26,035 nucleotides of DNA, from contig SLLW01000241.1 of the NCBI GenBank assembly GCA_007133875.1, forward strand, positions 1-26,035, read 5' to 3'. Below the pieces are notes generated by a model that did not search any database, was not told where the DNA came from, and saw nothing but the letters and a program-made list of their open reading frames with translations. Position numbers and translations under genes: made by a program. Shown here piece by piece: positions 16,979-25,801 of the stretch. Source of the stretch: Balneolales bacterium (GTDB lineage Bacteria; Bacteroidota; Rhodothermia; Balneolales; Natronogracilivirgulaceae). Within the stretch, counting starts at the first letter, position 1, and every line of letters starts with the position of its first letter.

Positions 16979-17581
16979 ATGTTTCGCATAGGAATTACAG
17001 GTGGAATTGGAAGTGGCAAAACAACCGTTTGCAGTGTCTGGGAGCGGATGGGGGCTCGCGTGGTTTATGCCGATTCACTCGCCAAGACCCTGATGGTCAA
17101 GGATGCAGATCTGCGTAAGGAGATAACCCGGGAATTTGGTGAAGAGGTCTATCGTGCGGATGGAAGCCTGGATCGCAGTAAATTATCCCGAATTGCATTT
17201 GAAGAAGGCCGGGCGGAGGAGTTGAACCGGCTGGTGCATCCGGTAGTGTTTCGGGAACTCGACCGGCTGGCAGAAGAAGCTCGCATGGAAAATATCCCGG
17301 TGATGGTCCGGGAGGCGGCTCTGTTGCTCGACAAAGGCCGCCCTGAGAATGTGGATGCGGTGATATTGGTAACCGCACCGGAAGCCGACCGAATCAAACG
17401 GGTTGTAGAGCGGGACCAGTCTGATGAAAAACAGGTTCGTGACCGTATTCGTCAGCAGAAAAAGGAGTCAGAACTGCGGCCGCTTGCCGATCTGGTCATC
17501 GAAAACAATGGCAGCAAGGAGGAGCTTGAAAAGAAGGCGGAGGTCATTTACAAGGAACTGACCGCGCTTCAAGCCGGTTGA
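16979..17581 (+). CDS. coaE: Dephospho-CoA kinase
   Basis: CoaE phosphorylates dephospho-CoA at the 3'-hydroxyl of ribose, the last step of coenzyme A synthesis. The 200-residue protein starts with the P-loop GGIGSGKTT (8-16), then the YADSLAKTL substrate segment, an LNRLVHPVV block and the lid region RDQSDEKQVRDRI. Length and motif order are those of the family. It lies 32 bases after nadB on the same strand and is probably the last gene of the prfB-nadB-coaE unit. It converges on the DUF192 lipoprotein gene with 31 bases between stops. Confidence 0.95.
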   Translation: MFRIGITGGIGSGKTTVCSVWERMGARVVYADSLAKTLMVKDADLRKEITREFGEEVYRADGSLDRSKLSRIAFEEGRAEELNRLVHPVVFRELDRLAEEARMENIPVMVREAALLLDKGRPENVDAVILVTAPEADRIKRVVERDQSDEKQVRDRIRQQKKESELRPLADLVIENNGSKEELEKKAEVIYKELTALQAG

Positions 17582-17612
17582 GGCTTGTAGGCCGGCATCA
17601 TCCCCCCATCCG

Positions 17613-18095
17613 TTACCATTCCACCCGCATCCCTTCACGAATGTCATATTCCCTTGCGAAACCGGCATTCACCTCAAGAACATACTGAGCCGGTACATCA
17701 GAAGTTACCTGTCGTTCCGAATAGGGGGTGGTATTCGTTCGTACCCGGACAATTTCGCGGTTCCGGTCCATAAAAATGATATCCAGTGAAAGCGGGGTAT
17801 TGGCCATCCAGAAACTGAGCGGTTCCTCGGTCTCAAAAAGAAAAAGCATGCCGGTATCAAAAGGCATTTCGTGAACATCCATCAACCCGGTGCTCCGTTC
17901 CGAGGCTGTACGGGCGAGCGCGACATTCACCGTCGTCACCTCCTCCTCGCCATCATAAATCACAGCCTGCTGTTCGGGTTCAATGGAACGGCCCCGCTGT
18001 TCCCCGGTTTCGACCGTCTCCTCCGCATCACTGCAGGAAAGCAGAAGAATGATGATTAATGAAGCGGAAACCGGAGTAGTCCATCGGCGTTTCAT
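17613..18095 (-). CDS. DUF192-domain lipoprotein
   Basis: This 160-residue protein has a signal peptide with a lipobox (LLSC, Cys at residue 21), so it should be a lipid-anchored envelope protein. The mature part is a DUF192 domain: a RSTGLMDVHEMP-type segment, GMLFLFE, FWMANTPLSLDIIFMD, and a C-terminal YVLEVNAG strand. DUF192 proteins are small beta-rich domains without a firmly established function. A short acidic linker separates lipid anchor and domain. It is transcribed alone, divergent from the rimP operon. Confidence 0.88.
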   Translation of the reverse strand: MKRRWTTPVSASLIIILLLSCSDAEETVETGEQRGRSIEPEQQAVIYDGEEEVTTVNVALARTASERSTGLMDVHEMPFDTGMLFLFETEEPLSFWMANTPLSLDIIFMDRNREIVRVRTNTTPYSERQVTSDVPAQYVLEVNAGFAREYDIREGMRVEW

Positions 18096-18218
18096 GTCGT
18101 TAAAATGTATTTATGGCGATTATGGCAAATTTCTGAGAAAGATAGGGAAAGAGATGGAAAACAACCCGATGAATACCCGAATCTGCGATCGGTACCATCA
18201 TCTCAAAACCCTGCAACG

Positions 18219-18250
18219 TTTGGCTATTCCCAAAATTTGCCGTATATTTA
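18219..18250 (+). promoter_or_regulatory. Promoter of the rimP-nusA-infB operon, TTTG-N20-TATATTTA
   Basis: TTTG (18219-18222) is followed after 20 bases by TATATTTA (18243-18250), the Bacteroidota-type -33/-7 pair with one mismatch in the last base. It is the same spacing and -7 sequence as the fur promoter. Transcription should begin about 4-8 bases after 18250, directly at the hairpin described next. Confidence 0.6.
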
Positions 18251-18259
18251 CATTTTATA

Positions 18260-18288
18260 AGTGAGCCCGTAAAAGGCTCACTTTTTTT
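18260..18288 (+). terminator. Terminator-like hairpin plus T tract at the 5' end of the rimP mRNA
   Basis: AGTGAGCC (18260-18267) pairs perfectly with GGCTCACT (18275-18282) across the 7-base loop CGTAAAA, and Ts run to 18288. This has all features of an intrinsic terminator but starts almost at the predicted transcription start, about 30 bases before the rimP ribosome site. Upstream on this strand there is no gene to terminate. It is more likely an attenuator or a 5'-end stabilising hairpin, or a barrier to read-through. Confidence 0.6.
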
Positions 18289-18317
18289 GTATTTGGTAAT
18301 ACGTATCTGGAGAATAA

Positions 18318-18776
18318 GTGCAGGAACAGGAAGAAATTAACGCATTGGCGGAACAGGTTTTAGAAGGAAGTGACCTGTTTCTGGTAGAAGCGGAACTCAA
18401 GGGTTCCACGGGAAATCGTACGATCTGGATCTATGTGGAATCGGAGTCCGGAAATATTTCCCTAAGCAGGTGCGCGGAAATAAGCCGGGAGTTGCAGTTG
18501 CTGCTGGATGCCGGCGGCTGGCACGACCGGAAGTATACCCTGAATGTTTCATCACCCGGCCTGGACCGGCCTTTGAAGGATATCAGGCAATATGTTAATA
18601 ATGTAGGACGTAACGCATCTGTAGTATATATAAAAGATGGTGAACAAATTCGAACAGAAGGGAAGCTGATCGGTGCGGAATCCGACAAGATTACCCTGGA
18701 AACCGGTAAAAACGAGTCCTTGACGATCCCGATCGCGGAGATCGAAGAGACACGGATACTGGCTTCTTTTAAATAA
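18318..18776 (+). CDS. rimP: Ribosome maturation factor RimP
   Basis: RimP assists late assembly of the 30S subunit. The 152-residue protein shows the N-terminal alpha/beta domain with LVEAELKG and the ISRELQLLLDA helix, the VSSPGLDRPL block that is diagnostic for the family, and a C-terminal SH3-like barrel. It starts at GTG 18318 with GGAG five bases upstream. It is the first gene of the translation operon, 28 bases before nusA, the usual rimP-nusA order. Confidence 0.94.
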   Translation: MQEQEEINALAEQVLEGSDLFLVEAELKGSTGNRTIWIYVESESGNISLSRCAEISRELQLLLDAGGWHDRKYTLNVSSPGLDRPLKDIRQYVNNVGRNASVVYIKDGEQIRTEGKLIGAESDKITLETGKNESLTIPIAEIEETRILASFK

Positions 18777-18804
18777 CGTTAACGGCAGTCCCGAGATAAA
18801 TTAC

Positions 18805-20061
18805 ATGCAAACGGATATTTCAAAACAGATTATTCAGTCTTTTGCAGAAATTGCAAAAGACAAAGGTATTGAAAGAGACTTACTGCTTTCGATACTGGAA
18901 GATGTCTTCCGCTCCATGATTCGCAAAAAATACGAATCAGACGAGGCTTTTTCCGTGATTTTGAATCCGGATCGCGGCGAGATTCAGATGATGCATATCC
19001 GGGAAGTGGTTCCGGACGAGGAGTTGAGCGACCCCGTCAATGAGATTGGTATCACCGAAGCCAAAAAACTGGATCCCGATCTGGAATTGTACGACGAGTT
19101 TGCACAGGAGATCAAAATCGAAGATTTTGGCCGCCGTTCGGTTATGATGGCGCGCCAGACCCTGGCACAGCGCATCCGCGAAATTGAGAAAGATAATATC
19201 TTTGAGGATTACAGTGACCGTATCGGTGAAATTGTCCTGGGGGATGTATACCAGATCCGCAACCGCGACATCCTGGTCAACCACAACGGTGTTGAGCTGA
19301 TTCTGCCGAAAGGGCATCAGATTTACAAAGACCGCTACCGCAAGGGCGATACCATCCGGGCGGTAGTCGTGGAAGTGAAACGGCAGGAGGGAAACCCCGC
19401 CGTAATCATCTCCCGAACCTCCCCTCTGTTTCTGGAGCGGCTGTTCGAAAATGAGATTCCCGAAGTATTTGACGGAGTTATTGAAATTATCAAAACGGTA
19501 CGTGAGCCCGGCGATCGCTCCAAGGTGGCCGTGGTATCCCATGACGAACGGGTCGATCCCGTTGGAGCCTGTGTTGGAATGAAAGGCATCCGGATCCACT
19601 CCATTGTACGGGAGCTGTGCAACGAAAATATCGATGTGATCAACTATACCGAAGATGATCATGAGTTTATCAAACGGGTATTACAACCGGCATTTGTGCA
19701 GTCCGTTGATATTGACAAGAAAAACCGCAGAGCCAAAGTGGTGGTTCCGGCCGACCAGGTTTCCAAGGCGATCGGCAAGGGCGGGGTGAATATCCGGCTG
19801 GCTACCCAACTGACCAATTACGAGATCGATGTCTACCGGGAAGTGGAAGACGAGGATGATATTGATATTTTTGAATTTGCCGATGATTTCGGTGATGAAG
19901 TAGTACAGTTGTTGTTTGATATCGGATGCGACACAGCCCGCGCCGTACTGGAGCTTAGTCCGGAAGAGCTGGAACGCCGCACCGAAGGAAAACTCGAACT
20001 AAAAGATGCGAAACGGATCATTCGCACCATTGAAGTTGAATTTGAAGAGGACGAAGTCTGA
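18805..20061 (+). CDS. nusA: Transcription termination/antitermination factor NusA
   Basis: NusA binds RNA polymerase and modulates pausing, intrinsic termination and antitermination. The 418-residue protein has the N-terminal polymerase-binding domain (about 1-135), an S1 RNA-binding domain (about 140-205) and two KH domains, the second with AIGKGGVNIRLA. The PVGACVGMKGIRI segment joins them. A short acidic C-terminus includes a helix-hairpin-helix-like VLELSPEELERRTEG, so the long acidic repeats of E. coli NusA are absent. It sits between rimP and infB, the conserved order. If the start-proximal hairpin of this operon is an attenuator, NusA is a natural candidate for feedback control. Confidence 0.96.
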   Translation: MQTDISKQIIQSFAEIAKDKGIERDLLLSILEDVFRSMIRKKYESDEAFSVILNPDRGEIQMMHIREVVPDEELSDPVNEIGITEAKKLDPDLELYDEFAQEIKIEDFGRRSVMMARQTLAQRIREIEKDNIFEDYSDRIGEIVLGDVYQIRNRDILVNHNGVELILPKGHQIYKDRYRKGDTIRAVVVEVKRQEGNPAVIISRTSPLFLERLFENEIPEVFDGVIEIIKTVREPGDRSKVAVVSHDERVDPVGACVGMKGIRIHSIVRELCNENIDVINYTEDDHEFIKRVLQPAFVQSVDIDKKNRRAKVVVPADQVSKAIGKGGVNIRLATQLTNYEIDVYREVEDEDDIDIFEFADDFGDEVVQLLFDIGCDTARAVLELSPEELERRTEGKLELKDAKRIIRTIEVEFEEDEV

Positions 20062-20104
20062 TTGATCCGGCTATTTTATTTTAACAGAACAGGATTGCTT
20101 CTAT

Positions 20105-23074
20105 ATGACAGAAACTGGTAAACCGAAACGTTTATTCAAGGTGGCATCGGAATTCAATGTCTCCACGCAGTCAATCGTGGATTCGCTGAATGACAACGGC
20201 TTTCCCATAGATAATAAGCCGAACGCCAAGATTACGCCCGAAATGTATTCGGCGCTGGAATCGGTTTACGGTGAGGATAAAGCCAAGAGCAGGGACCATG
20301 TCCGTGCACGGGAAGAGTATGAAGAGCGGAGAAGCACCTTCCGGACCAGCAGGAATGAGTCTGTTACGATCGACAACTTTCTTGAACCGATGGATGACCT
20401 GCAGCCCGATGACGCTGAGAAGGTAGATTTGTCGAATAAGGATGACTTGCAGCTCGAACCGCTTGATGATCCGAAAAGTGAGACAACGTCTGACGAGGAA
20501 ATTGAGGAAAAGACACAGGATGAGGAGGATAAAGGGAAGGATATTGAACCCGAACCCGATATCATTGAGCCTCCTGCACCTGAGCCCGGTGAAGCCGAAC
20601 CGGAACCGGAAGAACCGTTAGAAGAGCCCGAAGAGGCTCCTGCCGGAACCTCCGAAGAGATCGATGCGGATAAGAAGCACGATGAGCCGGATGAGGATGC
20701 CGGTAAAACAGCTGCACAAGCCGACTCTGAAGAGCAGGATGATGAGGCCGAAATAACAGAATCGGATGATGATGTCAGCGATCAGGATCTTCTGGATGAT
20801 GAAGACACGAGTGAGGAGAAAGATGAGACTACCCCGCTGAAAATCATTCGCGGCCGGAAAGAGAAACTTGCAGGTACCCGGGTCATCGGAAAAATTAAAA
20901 TTGCCGATCCCGCGGAAGAGCAGCAGGGCCGGAAGAAGAAAAAAGGCAAAAAGGGCAAGAAAGGCGAAGCGGTTGATCCTGCAAAAACCGAAGAAGTGGA
21001 TGAAGCCGGTAAGCCCAAAAAGAAAAAGGTGGCGGCAAAGCGTGTTAAGGATGACAAACCCGATGCCTCCGGCGATTCGGAAAGCCTGATTAAGGCCAAG
21101 AAAAAGAAAAAGCGGATCAAGTCGCGAAAAGCACCCAAAGTGGACGAGTCCGACGTTGAATCCAAAATGAAGGAAACGCTGGCGATGCTCAATACCGGAG
21201 GGTCTGTCGGCAGAAAACGTCAGAAACGCCGGAAGCAGAAGCGGGAGGAGATGGCTGCCGAGCGGGATATGCTCGAGTCGGAAAAGATGGAACAGGATTT
21301 AAAAATCCTGGAGGTAACCGAATTTATTACGGTCAGTGATCTTGCAGAATTACTCGGCGTCTCCCCCAACGAGATTATCATGCATTGCATGAACCTTGGT
21401 ATGGTCGTCTCCATCAACCAGCGCCTGGAAGCAAGCACCATCGAATTGCTTGCCAGTGAATACGATCGCGATGTGGTCTTTGTGGATGCCGAAGAGCTTG
21501 ATGACGATATTTTCGAAGAGGAGGATGATGACCCGGCTGATTTGGAACCCCGCTCACCGGTTGTGACCGTGATGGGCCATGTCGACCATGGTAAAACGTC
21601 ACTGCTCGATTACATAAGAAAAACAAAAGTTACAGCCGGTGAAGCAGGAGGCATTACCCAGCATATAGGTGCCTATGAGGTACGTCTTCCTGACAAACGC
21701 AATATCACATTCCTGGATACACCGGGTCACGAAGCATTTACCGCCATGCGTGCCCGTGGTGCTCAGGCTACCGATTTGGTTATCCTGGTTATTGCAGCTG
21801 ACGATGCGGTAATGCCCCAGACCATTGAGGCCATCAACCACGCCCAGGCCGGCGGTGTGCCGATCGTTGTGGCAATTAACAAAATGGACAAAGAGGGTGC
21901 CAACACCGACAAAATCAAACAGCAACTATCCGATAATAATGTTCTGGTTGAGGAGTGGGGCGGTAGTGTCCAGGTCGCCGAAGTATCCGCCGAAACAGGT
22001 CAGGGTATTGACGAATTGCTGGAGAAGGTACTGATTGAAGCGGAGCTCATGGAGCTCAAAGCTAATCCAAATCGCCGTGCAAGCGGACTCATTCTGGAAG
22101 CAAAAGTGGATCGCGGCAAGGGTGTGGTATCGAATATCCTGGTTCAGCGCGGAACCTTGCGAGTCGGTGATCCCTTCGTAGCCGGATCCTATTCCGGAAA
22201 AGTGCGGGCTCTTGAAAACGAAATTGGTGAACGTATTGAAAAAGTGGGACCGGCCCAACCGGCTCAGCTCACCGGTTTTGATGGCATTCCCCAGGCCGGT
22301 GACAGGATCGTTTCTGTGGTCGATGAGCGGACGGCCAAAGAGATCGCGCAACAGCGGCAACAGATTAAACGCGAACAATCGTTGCGCAAGGTCAAACATG
22401 TTACCCTGGATGATATTTCACGACGCCTCGCCCTTGGCGAAGTCGCCGAACTCAATATCATCATCAAAGGGGATGTGGACGGATCTATTGAGGCACTCGC
22501 CGGGTCACTTCAGAAAATATCCAACGAAGAGGTGAAAGTGAACATCATTCACACCGGTGTAGGCGCAATTTCCGAATCGGATGTTCTGCTCGCGTCAGCT
22601 TCAGATGCCATTATCATCGGGTTCCAGGTTCGGCCCTCAGCCAATGCCCGCAAACTTGCCGAAACCGAAGAGATCGATATCCGTCTCTTTAGTGTCATCT
22701 ATGATGCTGTTGATGCCGTACGTGATGCGCTCGAAGGCCTGCTTTCACCCGAAGTGAATGAAAAAATCGTCGCAACGATGGAGGTGCTTGATATCTTTAA
22801 AGTACCGAAAGTTGGAACGGTTGCCGGTGGTAAAGTTACCGATGGAAAAATAACCCGAAATTCTAAAATCCGGCTTATCCGCGATGGCATTGTTATCTAT
22901 GAAGGAGAACTCTCCTCTTTAAAACGATTCAAAGACGATGTCAAGGAAGTCGCAAGTGGATATGAATGTGGGTTGAGTATCAAAAATTACAATGACATCA
23001 AGGTCGGGGATGTCATTGAAGCGTATGTGGTCACCGAAACCAAACGCAAACTCAAGAGCGAACCAAGCGAATGA
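20105..23074 (+). CDS. infB: Translation initiation factor IF-2
   Basis: IF-2 is the GTPase that brings initiator tRNA to the 30S subunit and promotes subunit joining. The 989-residue protein begins with a small helical domain (about 1-55), then a long low-complexity region: strongly acidic from about 60 to 240 and Lys-rich from about 275 to 385. The GTPase domain follows, with G1 GHVDHGKT at 491-498, [12 protein letters not shown] and SAETGQG. The later beta-barrel and fMet-tRNA-binding domains are complete. The low-complexity linker is common in IF-2 but varies widely between phyla. It starts 43 bases after nusA and overlaps rbfA by 4 bases. Confidence 0.97.
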   Translation: MTETGKPKRLFKVASEFNVSTQSIVDSLNDNGFPIDNKPNAKITPEMYSALESVYGEDKAKSRDHVRAREEYEERRSTFRTSRNESVTIDNFLEPMDDLQPDDAEKVDLSNKDDLQLEPLDDPKSETTSDEEIEEKTQDEEDKGKDIEPEPDIIEPPAPEPGEAEPEPEEPLEEPEEAPAGTSEEIDADKKHDEPDEDAGKTAAQADSEEQDDEAEITESDDDVSDQDLLDDEDTSEEKDETTPLKIIRGRKEKLAGTRVIGKIKIADPAEEQQGRKKKKGKKGKKGEAVDPAKTEEVDEAGKPKKKKVAAKRVKDDKPDASGDSESLIKAKKKKKRIKSRKAPKVDESDVESKMKETLAMLNTGGSVGRKRQKRRKQKREEMAAERDMLESEKMEQDLKILEVTEFITVSDLAELLGVSPNEIIMHCMNLGMVVSINQRLEASTIELLASEYDRDVVFVDAEELDDDIFEEEDDDPADLEPRSPVVTVMGHVDHGKTSLLDYIRKTKVTAGEAGGITQHIGAYEVRLPDKRNITFLDTPGHEAFTAMRARGAQATDLVILVIAADDAVMPQTIEAINHAQAGGVPIVVAINKMDKEGANTDKIKQQLSDNNVLVEEWGGSVQVAEVSAETGQGIDELLEKVLIEAELMELKANPNRRASGLILEAKVDRGKGVVSNILVQRGTLRVGDPFVAGSYSGKVRALENEIGERIEKVGPAQPAQLTGFDGIPQAGDRIVSVVDERTAKEIAQQRQQIKREQSLRKVKHVTLDDISRRLALGEVAELNIIIKGDVDGSIEALAGSLQKISNEEVKVNIIHTGVGAISESDVLLASASDAIIIGFQVRPSANARKLAETEEIDIRLFSVIYDAVDAVRDALEGLLSPEVNEKIVATMEVLDIFKVPKVGTVAGGKVTDGKITRNSKIRLIRDGIVIYEGELSSLKRFKDDVKEVASGYECGLSIKNYNDIKVGDVIEAYVVTETKRKLKSEPSE

Positions 23075-23493
23075 GTATCAGAACAGAACGTGTAGCCGCA
23101 CTTTTGAAGGCCGATATCGGAGAGATTCTCCAGTTGGATTATCAGCATGACGCCATGCTGACTGTCACCAATGTGCGCGTCTCCCCGGATTTGCTTCAGG
23201 CCCATATCTATCTGAGTATTCTGTCAACACAGGAAGATGCAGGAGAAAACTTCGAATTTATCAGGGAAAAAACCCCGGAGATACGAAAAAAACTGGCCGC
23301 GCGTATCCGTCACCAGGTCCGGCGAATTCCGGAACTCCATTTTCATCTGGATGATACCGCAGAATACGTTGAAAAAATCGACTCCCTCTTTCGGAAAATT
23401 CAGACCGACCGTGACGATACCGGCAGTGATGATGACTCCGGTGATTCCGATGATTCCGGGGATACGCGGCCCCGCGGAGATTCCGACCAGTAA
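23071..23493 (+). CDS. rbfA: 30S ribosome-binding factor RbfA
   Basis: RbfA is a single KH-type domain protein that binds 16S rRNA near helix 44/45 during 30S maturation. The 140-residue protein shows the N-terminal RTERVAALLKADIGEIL helix, the VTNVRVSPDL strand and the RRIPELHFHLD block that identify the family. Residues 113-140 form an Asp/Ser-rich acidic tail not needed for the fold. The ATG overlaps the infB stop as ATGA, so translation is coupled. truB follows after 24 bases. Confidence 0.94.
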   Translation: MSIRTERVAALLKADIGEILQLDYQHDAMLTVTNVRVSPDLLQAHIYLSILSTQEDAGENFEFIREKTPEIRKKLAARIRHQVRRIPELHFHLDDTAEYVEKIDSLFRKIQTDRDDTGSDDDSGDSDDSGDTRPRGDSDQ

Positions 23494-23517
23494 CGCAGAT
23501 CTCTTCTACCGGCATTT

Positions 23518-24258
23518 ATGGCAGCACCTCCTCTCTCAATATCCCAATTGCCGGTTTTTTCCAGGGAACAGCTCCCGATAGCGGGAACGGATCTTAGCTT
23601 CGGTGCCGTATTTCTGATGGATAAACCATCCGGCTGGAGCAGTTTTGATGTGGTTAAGTTTTTGCGCAACCGCATCCGGACCCGAAAAACCGGACATGCA
23701 GGAACGCTCGATCCCCTGGCTACCGGCCTGCTCGTGCTGTGTGCCGGAAAAGCTACCAAAAGCATTTCGGAAATCCAGGAGTATCCCAAACGATACCGGG
23801 CCATCGTGGAATTCGGGACATCCACACCCAGTCAGGATGCCGCAACCGAACCCGATGCCCATTCACCATTTGATCACATCAGCCGGGATGCCGTCGAACA
23901 GCTTGTTTCGGAGAAATTCACCGGAACCATCCTCCAGGTCCCTCCCATGTATTCGGCGCTGTGGAAAGATGGGAAAAGGCTCTATACCTATGCCAGAAAA
24001 GGGGAAGAGGTCGAACGTGAACCCCGGGAAGCGGTAATTCATGAACTTAAAATCTGTGATTTTGGTGATGGTAAGATGGAGATCGATGTACTTTGCGGCA
24101 AAGGGACGTATATCCGGACGCTTGCACACGATCTGGGACTGGAACTGGGATCACGTGCCCATCTCTCAGGACTGCGCCGCACAGAGATAGGCCATTTCCA
24201 CGTAGATCAGGCACTGACCGTAGAACAGATCCGGGAGTTATATGCCGATGGGGCATGA
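23518..24258 (+). CDS. truB: tRNA pseudouridine-55 synthase
   Basis: TruB converts U55 in the T-loop of tRNAs to pseudouridine. The 246-residue protein has the DKPSGWSSFD segment, the active-site motif KTGHAGTLDPLATG with catalytic Asp65, and the Tyr-containing QVPPMYSALWKDGKRLY block. CGKGTYIRTLAHDLG lies near the C-terminus. It is a compact version without the C-terminal PUA domain found in some homologues. ribF follows after 62 bases. Confidence 0.95.
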   Translation: MAAPPLSISQLPVFSREQLPIAGTDLSFGAVFLMDKPSGWSSFDVVKFLRNRIRTRKTGHAGTLDPLATGLLVLCAGKATKSISEIQEYPKRYRAIVEFGTSTPSQDAATEPDAHSPFDHISRDAVEQLVSEKFTGTILQVPPMYSALWKDGKRLYTYARKGEEVEREPREAVIHELKICDFGDGKMEIDVLCGKGTYIRTLAHDLGLELGSRAHLSGLRRTEIGHFHVDQALTVEQIRELYADGA

Positions 24259-24320
24259 TTTGCACCTTCCCGGTGTTTTGTGAACTAAGAACCCGACATC
24301 GATTATCCATTTTGCTGCAT

Positions 24321-25250
24321 ATGAGTGAACCGGTATTCATTCAGGATTATGAAAAAAACCCGTCAAATGTCCTGACAGTGGGTACATTTGACGGTGTCCA
24401 TCTCGGTCACCAGGCCCTGATCCATAATGTGGTCAAACGAGCCCGTGAAAAAGGAGCGCCAGCCGTGGTTGTGACATTTGATCCCCATCCCAGGGATATT
24501 ATCCACCCAACCTCGGATGGAATCCGGCTTCTGACTACGCTGAATGAACGGGCAGCCATTATGGAGGATTACGGCATCGACCGGATGGTGGTAATCCCAT
24601 TTACCCGGGATTTTTCGATGCTCACCTCCGAACAGTTCATTCGCGATTATGTCCATCGCCGGATCGGGGTTAATACGTTTGTGATTGGCTACGACCACCA
24701 TTTTGGGCGTGACCGGAGAGGGTCGATTCAGACTTTGAAAAAATTATCAGGCGATCTCGGATTTTCTGTCTATGTCGAAGAGGCTCATGAAGTGAAACAC
24801 ACAACGGTCAGCAGCACCGTCATCCGGAGACTGCTCGAAGAGGACGGAGATGTCGCCGGTGCGGCGGAAATGCTGGGGCGGAATTACGAAATCAACGGAA
24901 CCATCGTCAAGGGTGATCAGCGGGGGCGGACGATCGGTTTCCCGACCGCAAACCTGAATCCGGATAACAAGCACAAAGTCTTGCCTGCACTTGGGGTCTA
25001 TTGTGTGGAGGTGAAACTGGATGGACAAACATTTCGGGGGATGATGAATATTGGAATCCGGCCCACTTTTGAGGGGACAACCGGTGTCGTGCCGGAAGTG
25101 CATATATTTGATTTTGACCGAACGATTTATGGCAGCAAAATGAGCGTCCGGTTCTTGCAGCGGATTCGGGGGGAGAGGAAATTTTCCGGTCCGGAAGGGT
25201 TGATCGAGCAGCTTATCAAAGATCGGGAAATGTGCCGCCAGGGGGATTAA
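24321..25250 (+). CDS. ribF: Bifunctional riboflavin kinase / FAD synthetase
   Basis: RibF turns riboflavin into FMN and then FAD. The 309-residue protein has the nucleotidyltransferase motif GTFDGVHLGH at 21-30, then the VTFDPHPRD block and SSTVIRRLL. The C-terminal riboflavin-kinase domain has GRTIGFPTANL and NIGIRPTF. The start at ATG 24321 gives the usual 310-residue length and places GTFDGVHLGH near the N-terminus. The open frame extends to 24093, but those residues overlap truB and do not look like the family. It is followed by about 120 bases with a structured leader before rpsO. Confidence 0.95.
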   Translation: MSEPVFIQDYEKNPSNVLTVGTFDGVHLGHQALIHNVVKRAREKGAPAVVVTFDPHPRDIIHPTSDGIRLLTTLNERAAIMEDYGIDRMVVIPFTRDFSMLTSEQFIRDYVHRRIGVNTFVIGYDHHFGRDRRGSIQTLKKLSGDLGFSVYVEEAHEVKHTTVSSTVIRRLLEEDGDVAGAAEMLGRNYEINGTIVKGDQRGRTIGFPTANLNPDNKHKVLPALGVYCVEVKLDGQTFRGMMNIGIRPTFEGTTGVVPEVHIFDFDRTIYGSKMSVRFLQRIRGERKFSGPEGLIEQLIKDREMCRQGD

Positions 25251-25307
25251 CCGGAACGGGCAAATCCATTACCTGTTTGGAAATGGGCCACTTTTCACTT
25301 ATTTTCC

Positions 25308-25360
25308 AATGCTAATTTAAACCTTACATCTACTTTAGCATTATAACATCTAAAGCGGAG
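25308..25360 (+). promoter_or_regulatory. rpsO leader with two mutually exclusive hairpins
   Basis: Hairpin A pairs AATGCTAA (25308-25315) with TTAGCATT (25335-25342). Hairpin B pairs CTTTAG (25333-25338) with CTAAAG (25350-25355), which abuts the ribosome site GCGGAG (25355-25360). The two share 25335-25338, so they cannot form together. The position directly before the S15 start suggests autoregulation by S15, known in several bacteria with unrelated leader folds. Binding is inferred, not shown. Confidence 0.45.
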
Positions 25361-25370
25361 ATTTTTGTAC

Positions 25371-25640
25371 ATGAATATTACAGTAGAAGAAAAGAAAGAG
25401 ATTTTCAAAAAATTCGGTAAATCAACCGAAAATACCGGTTCGCCGGAAGCACAGATCGCGCTCTTCACCGAGCGGATCAACAGGCTCACCGATCACCTGA
25501 AGACGCATAAAAAAGACCATTCCACACGTCTCGGCTTGCTGAAGCTGGTCGGTAAACGCCGCCGCCTCCTAAACTATGTGATGAAAAAGGATATTGAGGG
25601 ATACCGTAAACTTATCAAAGAGTTGGGTATTCGTAAATAA
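25371..25640 (+). CDS. rpsO: 30S ribosomal protein S15
   Basis: S15 binds early to the 16S rRNA central domain and helps the S6/S18 pair to join. The 89-residue protein has the typical [16 protein letters not shown] segment, the [15 protein letters not shown] block and KRRRLLNYV near the C-terminus. ATG 25371 with GGAG 10 bases upstream is chosen over the TTG at 25365. It is followed by a strong terminator and then pnp, the widespread rpsO-pnp order. Confidence 0.97.
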   Translation: MNITVEEKKEIFKKFGKSTENTGSPEAQIALFTERINRLTDHLKTHKKDHSTRLGLLKLVGKRRRLLNYVMKKDIEGYRKLIKELGIRK

Positions 25641-25647
25641 CACAATA

Positions 25648-25675
25648 AAAGGCATGGGGTACCCGTGCCTTTTTT
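25648..25675 (+). terminator. Intrinsic terminator after rpsO
   Basis: GGCATGGG (25651-25658) pairs with CCCGTGCC (25662-25669), eight pairs with one wobble, around a 3-base loop. It is followed by TTTTTT (25670-25675) and flanked by AAA that extends the stem. It should end most rpsO transcripts before pnp. Confidence 0.85.
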
Positions 25676-25801
25676 GTATAAAAGCCCACTGATTGATCAA
25701 TATCCGGGTACGTGATTTTCGGGACTTTTTCACACCATGGGATAGCATCCCCCCGGCTATTGTACTATACGCAAACGACGAAAGACGAATAGAACAAACC
25801 T

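Noticed and set aside
18937..19662. 241-residue minus-strand frame inside nusA
   Set aside because: Antisense to conserved S1/KH coding sequence, with no independent support.
20400..21260. Repetitive acidic and Lys-rich coding sequence in infB as a tandem repeat or recombination site
   Set aside because: It is the low-complexity IF-2 linker. I see no exact repeat unit, and the reading frame is intact.
24093..24320. N-terminal extension of ribF by 76 residues
   Set aside because: The extension overlaps truB in another frame and is Arg/Pro/Cys-rich. ATG 24321 gives the standard family length.
25692..25701. ATTGATCAAT palindrome in the pnp leader as an operator
   Set aside because: A 10-bp AT-rich palindrome is expected by chance, and no good promoter elements line up with it.
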